This document shows, in pieces, positions 7,986-14,997 of a DNA stretch of 23,888 nucleotides (within the stretch, counting starts at the first letter, position 1; each line of letters opens with the position of its first letter). This stretch comes from DIGJ01 sp036658435 (GTDB lineage Bacteria > Bacillota > Clostridia > Lachnospirales > Lachnospiraceae), in NCBI GenBank assembly GCA_036658435.1, contig JAVXEO010000038.1, positions 1 through 23,888 on the forward strand, read 5' to 3'. Below the pieces are notes generated by a model. It had not been told where the DNA came from. It worked only from the letters and a program-made list of their open reading frames with translations, and searched no databases. The translations under genes were made by a program, and so were the position numbers.

Positions 7986-8852
7986 TCATGTCCTAAAAAA
8001 ATCATGATAATCCTCTAGGAAAAGATTTCCTTTTAAGTATACAAAATTGAATTCTCTTAAGATTTTCTTCTTTCCAAAATGAAACGTTGCTATTTTCTTT
8101 TCTTCCATTTCTTTTTTCAATGCAGCTTCATACATAAAAGAAACGCCTCTTCCCTTCATAACCAATTCCTTTATTGCGGTAAAATTATTAATTTCGGTTA
8201 TATTTTGAAAACTTTCCAATGTATAATTGTGTTCTAATAAGGTTTGTTCTAAAACAGCTCGGGTTCCGGAGCCTTTTTCCCTTAAAATAAGTCGTTCCCC
8301 CGACAATTCTTCAAATGATACCGTCTTCCCTGCAAAAGGATGGCCCGCATTGCAAAATCCTTGAAATTTTTCTTCTTTGTAAGTGGAAAATCCATACTTG
8401 GATTTATCAAAGCTTCCTTCTATTAAAATAAAATCCAGTTTTCCCTGATCCAGTGCCTTTAATAAAGTTTTCGTATTGTCTACTGTTAAGGTAATGTTTC
8501 TGCTTTCTTTCTCTAAATAAGCAGATACCATAGGTACTATTACAAATTCTCCAATGGTTTTTGTAGCTCCAATGTGAAGAAGTCTTTTTCCCTTCTCCTG
8601 GCATCTCATCCGTTCTTCTATTTTTTGCTCATTTCCCCACATGATTCTTCCATATTTTTCAAGGTTCTTTCCCTTTTCTGTCAAAGACAAAGTTTTACCG
8701 GAATAAGAAAATAATTTGCAGCCATATTGCTCTTCCAGAAATTGTATATGCTGGGTAACGGCTGGTTGCGTAATGGATAGTTTCTTTGCTGCCTTTGTAT
8801 AATTTCTAGTATCACACAGTATTAAAAACGTATACATACGAAAGTCAAGCAT
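7986..8852 (-). CDS. LysR-family transcriptional regulator, divergent from the YeiH transporter
   Basis: The protein has 288 residues with the LTTR layout. The N-terminal winged HTH contains YTKAAKKLSITQPAVTQHIQFLEEQYGCKLF (about 18-48), followed by a linker helix and a periplasmic-binding-like effector domain starting near residue 90. Conserved effector-domain blocks are LDFILIEG, REKGSGTRAVLE and IKELVMKGRGVSFMYE. AGGAGG lies six bases before the ATG. It is divergent from a YeiH-family gene. In enterobacteria the LTTR YeiE sits beside yeiH, and the CysL/YeiE group is the closest well-known relative I can suggest. The likely job is control of the transporter gene and of itself through the dyad between them. 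Confidence 0.9.
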   Translation of the reverse strand: MLDFRMYTFLILCDTRNYTKAAKKLSITQPAVTQHIQFLEEQYGCKLFSYSGKTLSLTEKGKNLEKYGRIMWGNEQKIEERMRCQEKGKRLLHIGATKTIGEFVIVPMVSAYLEKESRNITLTVDNTKTLLKALDQGKLDFILIEGSFDKSKYGFSTYKEEKFQGFCNAGHPFAGKTVSFEELSGERLILREKGSGTRAVLEQTLLEHNYTLESFQNITEINNFTAIKELVMKGRGVSFMYEAALKKEMEEKKIATFHFGKKKILREFNFVYLKGNLFLEDYHDFFRT

Positions 8853-8867
8853 TGGTTTCCTCCTTAT

Positions 8868-8890
8868 ATCTATAAAAATTATTTATAGAT
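8868..8890. promoter_or_regulatory. Candidate LysR-type operator (9-bp dyad)
   Basis: ATCTATAAA (8868-8876) and TTTATAGAT (8882-8890) form a perfect 9-bp inverted repeat around five bases. The dyad contains a T-N11-A core (T8873, A8885), the usual LTTR signature. Its centre at 8879 is about 65 bases before the predicted start of transcription of the transporter gene, where LTTR recognition sites normally lie. It also sits just before the regulator's own ribosome binding site. Binding is inferred from position and symmetry. Confidence 0.6.
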
Positions 8891-8907
8891 GTATAATTAT
8901 TTATAAT

Positions 8908-8937
8908 TTGATTTTATCATATAGATACCTTTATAAT
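8908..8937 (+). promoter_or_regulatory. Predicted sigma-A promoter of the YeiH-family gene
   Basis: TTGATT (8908-8913) and a perfect TATAAT (8932-8937) are separated by 18 bases. This gives a leader of about 45 bases before the ATG at 8989. The -35 box lies 17 bases downstream of the dyad, a fitting place for activation by the divergent LysR protein. Confidence 0.6.
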
Positions 8938-8988
8938 CAAGTATGTTCCTTTTATTGGATTATGACAAAATTTGAATGGAGACTATTT

Positions 8989-10023
8989 ATGAAAAAAATA
9001 ACGAACCTAATTCCCGGCATGGTAATTGTCTTTTTACTGGCACTTGCGTCTAAATACTTAAGCAGCTTTATTCCAAAGGGTCTCATATCTGCCGGTGTAT
9101 TTGCCATGCTGATTGGAATGGCCCTTTATCCACTTGTTAAAAAAATTCCCCTTTCTCAAAGGGGAATTCAATTTACTTCTAAGAAAATTCTTAAGGCTTC
9201 TATCGTATTAATGGGTGCATCCCTTAGTTTTACCCAAGTTTTTCAGGTTGGAAAATATTCTTTGTTGGTTATGATGTTTACCTTAACCGCTGCCTTTGGA
9301 TTTGGTAATTTATTTGGAAAACTCTTCCATATGAATTGGAAGCTTTCCAACCTAATTGCAGCCGGTACAGGAATCTGCGGAGGTTCTGCCATTGCCGCTA
9401 TTTCTCCTACCATTGATGCCGATGACAGTGATGTTGCTTATGCGATTTCTGCTACCTTTATCTTTGATATTGTAATGGTGGTTCTATTTCCCATTGCCGG
9501 ACGTGCCTTTGGTATGACCGATATGGGGTATGGACTTTGGGCCGGCACTGCTGTAAACGATACCTCATCTGTAGTTGCGGCAGGGTATGCCTTCTCCGAC
9601 GCCGCCGGACAATATGCCACCATTGTAAAATTAACACGTACCTTATCTATTGTTCCCATTGTTCTGCTTTTTGCTCTTATAAATCAGCGAATTCAGGCAA
9701 AAGAAATGAACCATAATGTCCCTCGAAATAAAGTTTCTGTCAAAAACATTTTCCCTTGGTTTATTTTACTCTTTCTTGGTATGGTAGCCATTCGAACCCT
9801 TGCAGATGCCCTTACTGCAGACGATATCATTCAAAGGGTTGCAGGCTTTCTTTCCGGAATCAGTAAATTTGCAATGATTATGGCTTTGGGCGCCATTGGG
9901 TTAAAAACAGATTTCAAAAAGTTAGTAAAAAGCGGTTTTAAACCCATGCTCCATGGATTTATTATTTCTGCCCTGGTAGTGGTCGTATCTTTTTTAGTAC
10001 AATTTATGTTAGGACAAATGTAG
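8989..10023 (+). CDS. YeiH-family putative sulfate exporter / membrane transporter
   Basis: This is a 344-residue polytopic membrane protein of the UPF0324/YeiH family (PF03601), annotated in databases as a putative sulfate exporter. The start at ATG 8989 (MKKITNLIPGM) is chosen because GGAG lies eight bases upstream. The in-frame ATG at 8908 would place coding sequence over the predicted promoter and adds a residue stretch unlike the family. Family blocks are ICGGSAIAAISP (129-140) and GTAVNDTSSVVAAGY (186-200), set among about ten hydrophobic segments. It is the only complete + strand gene in the window. The substrate is not established by sequence; a sulfur compound is suggested by the family name and by the CysL/YeiE-like regulator. 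Confidence 0.9.
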   Translation: MKKITNLIPGMVIVFLLALASKYLSSFIPKGLISAGVFAMLIGMALYPLVKKIPLSQRGIQFTSKKILKASIVLMGASLSFTQVFQVGKYSLLVMMFTLTAAFGFGNLFGKLFHMNWKLSNLIAAGTGICGGSAIAAISPTIDADDSDVAYAISATFIFDIVMVVLFPIAGRAFGMTDMGYGLWAGTAVNDTSSVVAAGYAFSDAAGQYATIVKLTRTLSIVPIVLLFALINQRIQAKEMNHNVPRNKVSVKNIFPWFILLFLGMVAIRTLADALTADDIIQRVAGFLSGISKFAMIMALGAIGLKTDFKKLVKSGFKPMLHGFIISALVVVVSFLVQFMLGQM

Positions 10024-10025
10024 CA

Positions 10026-10424
10026 CTAGACTCCCGGTGCAAGGAAAGAAAAACCGGGCAGGTTTCTTAAAATTCCATATAGAATAAGGGTAACTGCCAA
10101 TACTTTCCAAAGTACAAGTTCCCATTGCCGGATTCTGGAAGGTCTTCCCAGTATATAATTTTTAATCTGCCCCACAATGTACATTCCCAAAAAAGGAAGA
10201 AGGCAAAAGACAAGAGGATTGTATCGGAACGCCGTATATAAGTCCCCTTGAAGTAGGAAAAGACACATTCTGGATACTCCGCATCCCGGGCAGTAAAATC
10301 CTGTTATTTCATGAAACATACAAGGCATTGCAATTCCAAATTTTACACCTATAAAGGCATAGCCCATTCCTAATACTGTAATTAGGAATAGGGCTATTGT
10401 TAGTTTATAAATTCTCTTCTTCAT
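10026..10424 (-). CDS. DUF2752 small membrane protein
   Basis: The protein has 132 residues and shows the DUF2752 signature: Cys35, then FYCPGCGVSRM (43-53) with a CPGCG pair and a conserved Arg, then a Gly-Asp and an NP pair (RYNPL, 67-71). Hydrophobic segments lie at about 7-27, 68-88 and 104-121. The function of the family is unknown; the cysteine pairs may bind metal or form disulfides. It starts six bases after the stop of the DUF4234 gene with no visible Shine-Dalgarno sequence, so translation is probably coupled. It converges with the YeiH gene, leaving two bases between stop codons. Confidence 0.85.
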   Translation of the reverse strand: MKKRIYKLTIALFLITVLGMGYAFIGVKFGIAMPCMFHEITGFYCPGCGVSRMCLFLLQGDLYTAFRYNPLVFCLLPFLGMYIVGQIKNYILGRPSRIRQWELVLWKVLAVTLILYGILRNLPGFSFLAPGV

Positions 10425-10430
10425 GGATAA

Positions 10431-10793
10431 TTAATAGTTGTTGGTATGATTCATGTTGCTAAAGTTATTCATTTCGTTTTGCATAATAGCCAGGTTGATA
10501 ATATTCAACTGGAAAATAGCCAGAAGTAAAAAGGCAATGGAGGAGTCGCTTCCTGCGGGCATATTATGATTTATTCTGCTTCTCTGCAAAAGCTGTCCCA
10601 TCTTGTAGGCCCAGTAAACCCCATAAATTCCACAGGTTACCAGGTTTAATATAAAGCAGACCGCTCCGGATGGAAAGCTTTCTTCACTTGCGGAAATCAC
10701 ATCATCCGTTAATACAATAAACCAGTAAATCCCATAAATTCCACAGGTTACAATGGTCAAAATAATACTTACTGCTACATCTCTTTGTTTCAT
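10431..10793 (-). CDS. DUF4234-like membrane protein with internal duplication
   Basis: This small hydrophobic protein of 120 residues resembles the DUF4234 family. Its core is duplicated: TCGIYGIYW at 16-24 and TCGIYGVYW at 53-61, each following a hydrophobic segment. A third hydrophobic stretch lies near 85-104 and the tail is Asn/Met rich. GGGAG lies about eight bases before the ATG. It has its own promoter and is followed closely by the DUF2752 gene. The function is unknown. Confidence 0.8.
   Translation of the reverse strand: MKQRDVAVSIILTIVTCGIYGIYWFIVLTDDVISASEESFPSGAVCFILNLVTCGIYGVYWAYKMGQLLQRSRINHNMPAGSDSSIAFLLLAIFQLNIINLAIMQNEMNNFSNMNHTNNY
10611..10751. repeat. Two near-identical ~30-bp direct repeats within the DUF4234 gene
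   Basis: Copies at 10611-10641 and 10722-10751 share CCATAAATTCCACAGGTTAC and nearly all flanking bases. They are 111 bases apart, exactly 37 codons, and encode the duplicated TCGIYG(I/V)YW peptide. The nucleotide identity, including synonymous positions, points to a recent duplication or to gene conversion rather than protein-level conservation alone. Confidence 0.85.
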
Positions 10794-10832
10794 ACAGATT
10801 CTCCCTTATGTTAACTTAAATTTATACCTCCT

Positions 10833-10861
10833 ACGATATCCGTTTACATGAATTTTGTCAA
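10833..10861 (-). promoter_or_regulatory. Predicted sigma-A promoter of the DUF4234-DUF2752 pair
   Basis: On the minus strand a perfect TTGACA (10861-10856) and TATCGT (10838-10833) are separated by 17 bases. It lies between the galT stop (10886) and the DUF4234 ATG, so the pair need not depend on read-through from the galactose operon. Confidence 0.6.
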
Positions 10862-10885
10862 TGCATAAATTTGGTAAATTCTTGT

Positions 10886-12403
10886 TTATAATGTATGAAT
10901 AAATTTTCGAAAAGCAGCTCTTCCCTCTTCTTCTCTTTTAAATACCCCGGAATGCTCCAATACCTTAGAAAATACAAGTCCAATTTCTTTTTGCAAGATG
11001 CCCTCAATGTTGCTATCCTGTATGTCGTTATATTTTTTCTTTATTTCCTCTGCCCAGTCTCCATGTTTTGCAATCATTTCATTCTCTTTTATATTCTTGC
11101 CTTCTACTATATATTCTGCTAAAACTTCCATTTCCTCTTTTAGTCTGGCTGGAAGCACGGCTAGTCCCATAACTTCAATTAAGCCAATGTTTTCCTTCTT
11201 AATATGATGCAGCTCGGCATGGGGATGATATCGTCCAAATGGATATTCTTCTGTTGTAAGATTATTCCGAAGAACCAAATCCAACTCATAAGTATCTCCC
11301 ACTTTTCTCCCAATGGGAGTTATGGTATTGTGAGGCTCTCCATCTGTTTCCGCAAAAATAACAGCCTCTTCATCCGTATAGCCTCTCCAACACCTTAAAA
11401 TGTTATCGCCTAATTCAATCAAAGGACCTTCCTCTGTGCCACGAAGACGAATCACTGACATTGGCCATTTTACAATGCCCGCTTCTACTTCTTCAAATCC
11501 TTTTACTGTAAAATGTTCTTCGATCTCTGCCCTTGCCATTGGAAACGTATAATTTCCTCCCTGAAAATGATCATGGCTTAAAATGGATCCTCCAACAATA
11601 GGAAGGTCTGCATTGGAGCCAACAAAATAATGGGGGAATTGTTTTACGAAATCAAACAATTTGCGAAATGTTCCTTTGTCAATCTTCATAGGGATATGTT
11701 CCCCATTAAAAACGATACAATGTTCATTATAATATACATATGGAGAATATTGAAATCCCCACTCCTGCCCATTAATGGTCACCGGAATAATTCGATGATT
11801 TTGTCTTGCCGGATGGTTCATTCTACCTGCATAGCCTTCATTTTCCTTACATAAAAGGCACTTTGGGTAACCACTTTGCTTTGCATTTTTTGCTGCGGCA
11901 ATCGCTTTCGGATCTTTTTCCGGTTTGGATAAATTAATGGTTATATCCAATTCACCATATTCTGTATCTACCGTCCATTTTTGATCCTTTTTAATTCGAT
12001 ACCGTCTTATGTAATCACTGTCCTGGCTTAATTTGAAATAATAGTCCGTAGCTTCTTTGGGATTGTTATAAAAGCAACTATAAAATTTCTTTATAATTTC
12101 ACTTGGCTTTGGCAGCAAAAGATTCATAATTTTGGTATCAAATAAATCACGCACGGTACTATTGTCCTCTATTATATTCATTTCACAGGCATAGTCCAGA
12201 AACGTCTTCAATATATCTTCTAAATTTTTCTCTTGGTTTTTCTCTTTTATTTCTTCTGTTTTTACATCCGGATACTCTTGAATCTGGAGTTGTTCCAATA
12301 CCTGGTTTCTAACATAAATGATATCTTCCTTTTCAATCAGCCCACAATCCAAACCATATTCAATAAAATCATCAATTGCTTGATTTATCTTTGTAAGTTC
12401 CAT
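10886..12403 (-). CDS. galT: Galactose-1-phosphate uridylyltransferase, family 2
   Basis: This Leloir pathway enzyme exchanges UMP between UDP-glucose and galactose-1-phosphate. At 505 residues it belongs to the long, Firmicutes-type family 2 (about 490-510 residues), not the short enterobacterial type. Visible landmarks are CLLC (182-185), NEHCIVFNGEHIPM, and GGSILSHDHFQGG (271-283) holding the active-site histidine motif. LHHIKKENIGLIEVMGLAVLPARL follows in the C-terminal half. AGGAGG lies eight bases before the chosen ATG; the ATG nearer to it would leave only one base of spacing. It is 41 bases after galK and surely co-transcribed. No strong terminator was seen after it. Confidence 0.96.
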   Translation of the reverse strand: MELTKINQAIDDFIEYGLDCGLIEKEDIIYVRNQVLEQLQIQEYPDVKTEEIKEKNQEKNLEDILKTFLDYACEMNIIEDNSTVRDLFDTKIMNLLLPKPSEIIKKFYSCFYNNPKEATDYYFKLSQDSDYIRRYRIKKDQKWTVDTEYGELDITINLSKPEKDPKAIAAAKNAKQSGYPKCLLCKENEGYAGRMNHPARQNHRIIPVTINGQEWGFQYSPYVYYNEHCIVFNGEHIPMKIDKGTFRKLFDFVKQFPHYFVGSNADLPIVGGSILSHDHFQGGNYTFPMARAEIEEHFTVKGFEEVEAGIVKWPMSVIRLRGTEEGPLIELGDNILRCWRGYTDEEAVIFAETDGEPHNTITPIGRKVGDTYELDLVLRNNLTTEEYPFGRYHPHAELHHIKKENIGLIEVMGLAVLPARLKEEMEVLAEYIVEGKNIKENEMIAKHGDWAEEIKKKYNDIQDSNIEGILQKEIGLVFSKVLEHSGVFKREEEGRAAFRKFIHTL

Positions 12404-12444
12404 GTCTCATTCCTCCTAAAATAAATGAACTACCTAAGCCTTGT

Positions 12445-13608
12445 TTATAAACACTTTGGACCATCTCCAACAGAAACTACATAAAAGTCCGCTGCATACC
12501 CTATTTTTTCTTGATACGCTTCTCCCACCTTTTTAATAAAGGTATCTACCGCATCCTTTTCTACAATACTAACTGCACAGCCGCCAAATCCGGCTCCTGT
12601 CATTCTAGCTCCAATCACACCTGGCTGTTTTAACGCTTCTTCCACCAAAGTATCCAGTTCCCTTCCCGTTACCTCATAATCATTTTTTAATGAGTTATGA
12701 GAATCTACCATCAGTTTTCCAAATAGTGCAAGATCTTTCTTCTTTAGGGCATTCACTGCTTTTATCGTTCTTTGATTTTCATAAACTGCGTGTTTTGCAC
12801 GTTTTTTTCTAACTTCACTTTTTATGGCATCTTTGGATTTTTCAAAAGATTCCTCATCCAATTCTCCCAAGGATTGAATGTTTACCACGGTTTGCAGTTC
12901 TTTTAGGGCTTCTTCGCATTCACTTCTTCTTTCGTTGTACTTTGAATCCCCAAGACCTCTCTTCTTATTTGTATTCAAAATCACAATCTTAGCATTTTCC
13001 AATTGAATGGGTGCATACTCATAAGACAGATTGGCTGTATCTAAAAAAATAGCCTGGTTTTCTTTTCCCATAGCAATGGCAAACTGGTCCATAATTCCAC
13101 AGTTCACACCGTTAAAATGATTTTCCCCATACTGTCCTATTAATGCAAGGTCTACCAGACTCGCCTCTAATGCAAACATATTTTTCAAAATAAAGGCGGT
13201 TAAAACTTCAATGGAGGCAGAGGAAGATAATCCGGAACCATTGGGAATATTTCCAAAAAATAAAACATCCATCCCGGAATCTATCGTATATCCTTTCTCC
13301 TGCATTGTCCATATTACCCCTTTGGGGTAGTTCGTCCAGTCATCCTCTTTTTTATAGGTAAGACCCTCTATGGAAGATTCTAAAATACCCAGATGTTCAA
13401 AGTTCATGGAATAAAAGCGAAGGATTTTATCTGTTCTTTTTCTTGCAACTCCATAGGTTCCAATGGTAAGTGCACAGGGAAAAACATGCCCGCCATTATA
13501 GTCTGTGTGCTCACCAATCAAATTCACCCGGCCCGGTGCAAAGTATACTTCTGCCTCTTCTGCTTTTCCAAAAATAGATTCAAATTTATCCAATAATTCC
13601 TGTTTCAT
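12445..13608 (-). CDS. galK: Galactokinase
   Basis: A GHMP kinase that phosphorylates alpha-D-galactose to galactose-1-phosphate with ATP. It has 387 residues, the normal length. The galactokinase signature GRVNLIGEHTDY is at 26-37, the ATP-binding motif PNGSGLSSSAS at 122-132, NGVNCGIMDQFA follows, and the third GHMP motif GARMTGAGFGGC lies near the C-terminus. AGGAGG lies seven bases before the ATG. It is the first gene of galK-galT, with a predicted promoter about 100 bases upstream, just beyond the end of the ArsR-type regulator gene. Confidence 0.97.
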   Translation of the reverse strand: MKQELLDKFESIFGKAEEAEVYFAPGRVNLIGEHTDYNGGHVFPCALTIGTYGVARKRTDKILRFYSMNFEHLGILESSIEGLTYKKEDDWTNYPKGVIWTMQEKGYTIDSGMDVLFFGNIPNGSGLSSSASIEVLTAFILKNMFALEASLVDLALIGQYGENHFNGVNCGIMDQFAIAMGKENQAIFLDTANLSYEYAPIQLENAKIVILNTNKKRGLGDSKYNERRSECEEALKELQTVVNIQSLGELDEESFEKSKDAIKSEVRKKRAKHAVYENQRTIKAVNALKKKDLALFGKLMVDSHNSLKNDYEVTGRELDTLVEEALKQPGVIGARMTGAGFGGCAVSIVEKDAVDTFIKKVGEAYQEKIGYAADFYVVSVGDGPKCL

Positions 13609-13679
13609 TTTGTTTCCTCCTTCGCATTTTTATTTTTTATGATGGTTCTGTCTTTTTATTCTACTTTTTATGTTATATT

Positions 13680-13694
13680 ACACGTTTTATGTTT
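13680..13694. promoter_or_regulatory. Candidate operator shared by galK and the neighbouring regulator gene
   Basis: ACACGTTTTATGTTT lies directly downstream of the predicted galK start of transcription. A 13/15 match, ACACGTATTTTGTTT, occurs at 14753-14767 upstream of the regulator gene. Its right half TTTTATGTT also occurs at 13666-13674, exactly 19 bases away in the same orientation. The position would suit repression. The assignment is inference. Confidence 0.35.
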
Positions 13695-13702
13695 CTTTCT
13701 TA

Positions 13703-13731
13703 ATAGTATCACGATATTTTTAAAAAGTAAA
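13703..13731 (-). promoter_or_regulatory. Predicted sigma-A promoter of galK-galT
   Basis: On the minus strand TTTACT (13731-13726) and TACTAT (13708-13703) are 17 bases apart, about 95 bases before the galK ATG. The spacer carries a small dyad, TATC-AC-GATA (13707-13716), that could be an operator. The same ATCACGATATT string recurs exactly 70 bases away (13778-13788), inside the end of the regulator gene. Confidence 0.5.
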
Positions 13732-13732
13732 G

Positions 13733-13763
13733 CATAAAATACTTGGATTTTCACATCAAGTAT
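13733..13763 (-). terminator. Probable terminator of the ArsR-type regulator gene
   Basis: On the minus strand ATACTTG (13763-13757) and CAAGTAT (13745-13739) form a perfect 7-bp stem around 11 bases. TTTTATGCTTTACTTTTT follows. The stem overlaps the regulator's TGA stop and lies just before the galK promoter, so it would insulate galK from read-through. The stem is AT-rich and short. Confidence 0.5.
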
Positions 13764-14682
13764 CAAAGGATATCCGCATCACGATATTCTGTGCGTAATC
13801 ACCAAAACCCTCTCCAAAAAGATTCACTCCTCCTTTGTTTTTTGCATCTTCTTTTATTCCAATTCGAACTGAAATATATTCCTTTTCATAAAGATGATAT
13901 GCTTCTATTTTTTTTTCACTTATTTTTTCTTCATCTAAATAGGTTCCTTTTTTATTGATTTTCCACGTCTTTAGAATCCCATACTGGGTGTTTTTATCCG
14001 GCCACCAGTCGGGATTTTGCGTTCCTCTTCTACCTCCAAAGTCGCTTGGTGAAGTCCAGGTTCCACTTTCCTCTCCATTTACCCATAGGGTAATGTCCGA
14101 TGGATAGTCTAAATTATATTCATGGTCTTCGGAACAAATCTCTGCGGATATTTCTATCTGCTTTTCTTTTCTTTCTTTTAAAAAATGATTCGGAAAACGG
14201 TATTCTACATATCCTTCTCCAAACCATAAGAGTTTGGCTTCTAAACGCTCGGGCAAATAAAAACTACGGGGTTCATCCTCTTCCCCAATGGGGCCCTTTC
14301 CTCCTACAATTCCACAGGTTGGGGTTACTTTATAATCTACATAGCTCCCAATGGGCATGCGAATGGTTTCCATTTCCTGTCCGGACACCTCCTGGGTATT
14401 AACTTCCACATAAATATGATCAATGGCAATGGTACACACCTTCATGGAACCACGTACCCCCGGCTGAAGTTCTGACTTAATCAGCCCTGCCTCCTCTAGT
14501 ACTTTTACATGTGCCGCCGCCGAAGATGCCGGAATACTCAGTGCCTCTGCCAATTCATTAATATTCAAATCCTTGTGCCTAAGCTGTTTCAACATTTCAA
14601 TCCGCGTCTCCACAGAAAGTGCTTTCGATAAGATTGCAAGTTCTTTTCCATCATCAAGATTCATCTTTACCGTTTGTATCAT
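13756..14682 (-). CDS. ArsR-type winged-helix regulator with beta-rich C-terminal domain
   Basis: The protein has 308 residues, about three times the length of a simple ArsR repressor. The N-terminal winged helix runs from about 15 to 85: LSVETRIEMLKQL, then INELAEALSIPASSAAAHVKVLEEAGLI (41-68), and a wing with GVRGSMKVC. The rest is beta-rich and aromatic, with EYRFPNHF (160-167), DITLWVNGEESGTWTSPSDF (196-215), GGRRGTQNPDWWPDK (216-230) and a Gly/Asn-rich end. No metal-site Cys cluster is visible. This looks like COG4189-type predicted regulators, whose C-terminal part resembles a carbohydrate-binding jelly roll; that is inference. The GGAG site is eight bases before the ATG. It sits directly upstream of galK-galT on the same strand but is separated by a terminator and a promoter, and it probably controls the operon in response to a sugar. 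Confidence 0.8.
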   Translation of the reverse strand: MIQTVKMNLDDGKELAILSKALSVETRIEMLKQLRHKDLNINELAEALSIPASSAAAHVKVLEEAGLIKSELQPGVRGSMKVCTIAIDHIYVEVNTQEVSGQEMETIRMPIGSYVDYKVTPTCGIVGGKGPIGEEDEPRSFYLPERLEAKLLWFGEGYVEYRFPNHFLKERKEKQIEISAEICSEDHEYNLDYPSDITLWVNGEESGTWTSPSDFGGRRGTQNPDWWPDKNTQYGILKTWKINKKGTYLDEEKISEKKIEAYHLYEKEYISVRIGIKEDAKNKGGVNLFGEGFGDYAQNIVMRISFDT

Positions 14683-14718
14683 GTTTTTTCTCCATTCTTT
14701 TACTTATCATCCCAGAAA

Positions 14719-14767
14719 ATTATACTCTTAGTTCTTTTAAATCTGTTTTAGTACACGTATTTTGTTT
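14719..14767 (-). promoter_or_regulatory. Promoter/operator region of the ArsR-type regulator gene
   Basis: A perfect TATAAT (14724-14719 on the minus strand) lies about 37 bases before the ATG. No convincing -35 box stands 17 bases upstream, which would fit an activator-dependent or weak promoter. ACACGTATTTTGTTT (14753-14767) matches the motif in the galK promoter region at 13 of 15 bases. Confidence 0.4.
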
Positions 14768-14797
14768 TATTTTATCATTTTTATAGTTAAAATACAA

Positions 14798-14856
14798 GAA
14801 AGAAACCTCCTAAAACAAAAATGAACCATTTCTTTTTGTTTCCAGAGGTTTCTTTC
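14798..14856 (-). terminator. Long two-part hairpin, probable terminator of the transketolase operon
   Basis: GAAAGAAACCTC (14798-14809) pairs perfectly with GAGGTTTCTTTC (14845-14856). After a 3x3 internal loop, AAACAAAAA (14813-14821) pairs with TTTTTGTTT (14833-14841) around an 11-base loop. On the minus strand TTGTATTTT follows, which fits a terminator downstream of the transketolase genes. The gene-free stretch 14683-14997 (315 bases) holds this hairpin, a second one at 14926-14958, and the regulator promoter; I see no gene in it. Confidence 0.5.
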
Positions 14857-14925
14857 CAGCATCTTATCTTTTCTTGATTTAGAAATGTAATCTTATTTTC
14901 TCAGTCTATGTCTTTGTTACCCTCT

Positions 14926-14958
14926 CACGATACACTTTCATTCAAAAAGTTTATCGTG
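14926..14958. other. Second intergenic hairpin downstream of transketolase
   Basis: CACGATACACTTT (14926-14938) pairs with AAAGTTTATCGTG (14946-14958) over 13 positions with one mismatch, around a 7-base loop. A T-rich tail follows on the + strand (TATTTATTG, then a TTTTTT tract), not on the minus strand, where the transketolase transcript runs. It may be a 3'-end protecting or processing structure, or end a + strand RNA that I could not otherwise detect. Confidence 0.5.
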
Positions 14959-14997
14959 TATTTATTGTTCTGTTTTTTCTTCTTTTGTTATCTTTTT

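Noticed and set aside
8908..8988. Upstream ATG extending the YeiH-family protein by 27 residues
   Set aside because: The extension covers the predicted -35 and -10 boxes, has no ribosome binding site and lacks family similarity; ATG 8989 has a proper GGAG.
10033..10058. CCCGGT/ACCGGG inverted repeat as terminator of the YeiH gene
   Set aside because: The stem is six base pairs with a 14-base loop, lies inside the DUF2752 coding end and lacks a clear T-tract.
10611..10751. Two short repeats considered as a CRISPR fragment
   Set aside because: There are only two copies, in frame, inside a gene and encoding a duplicated membrane motif.
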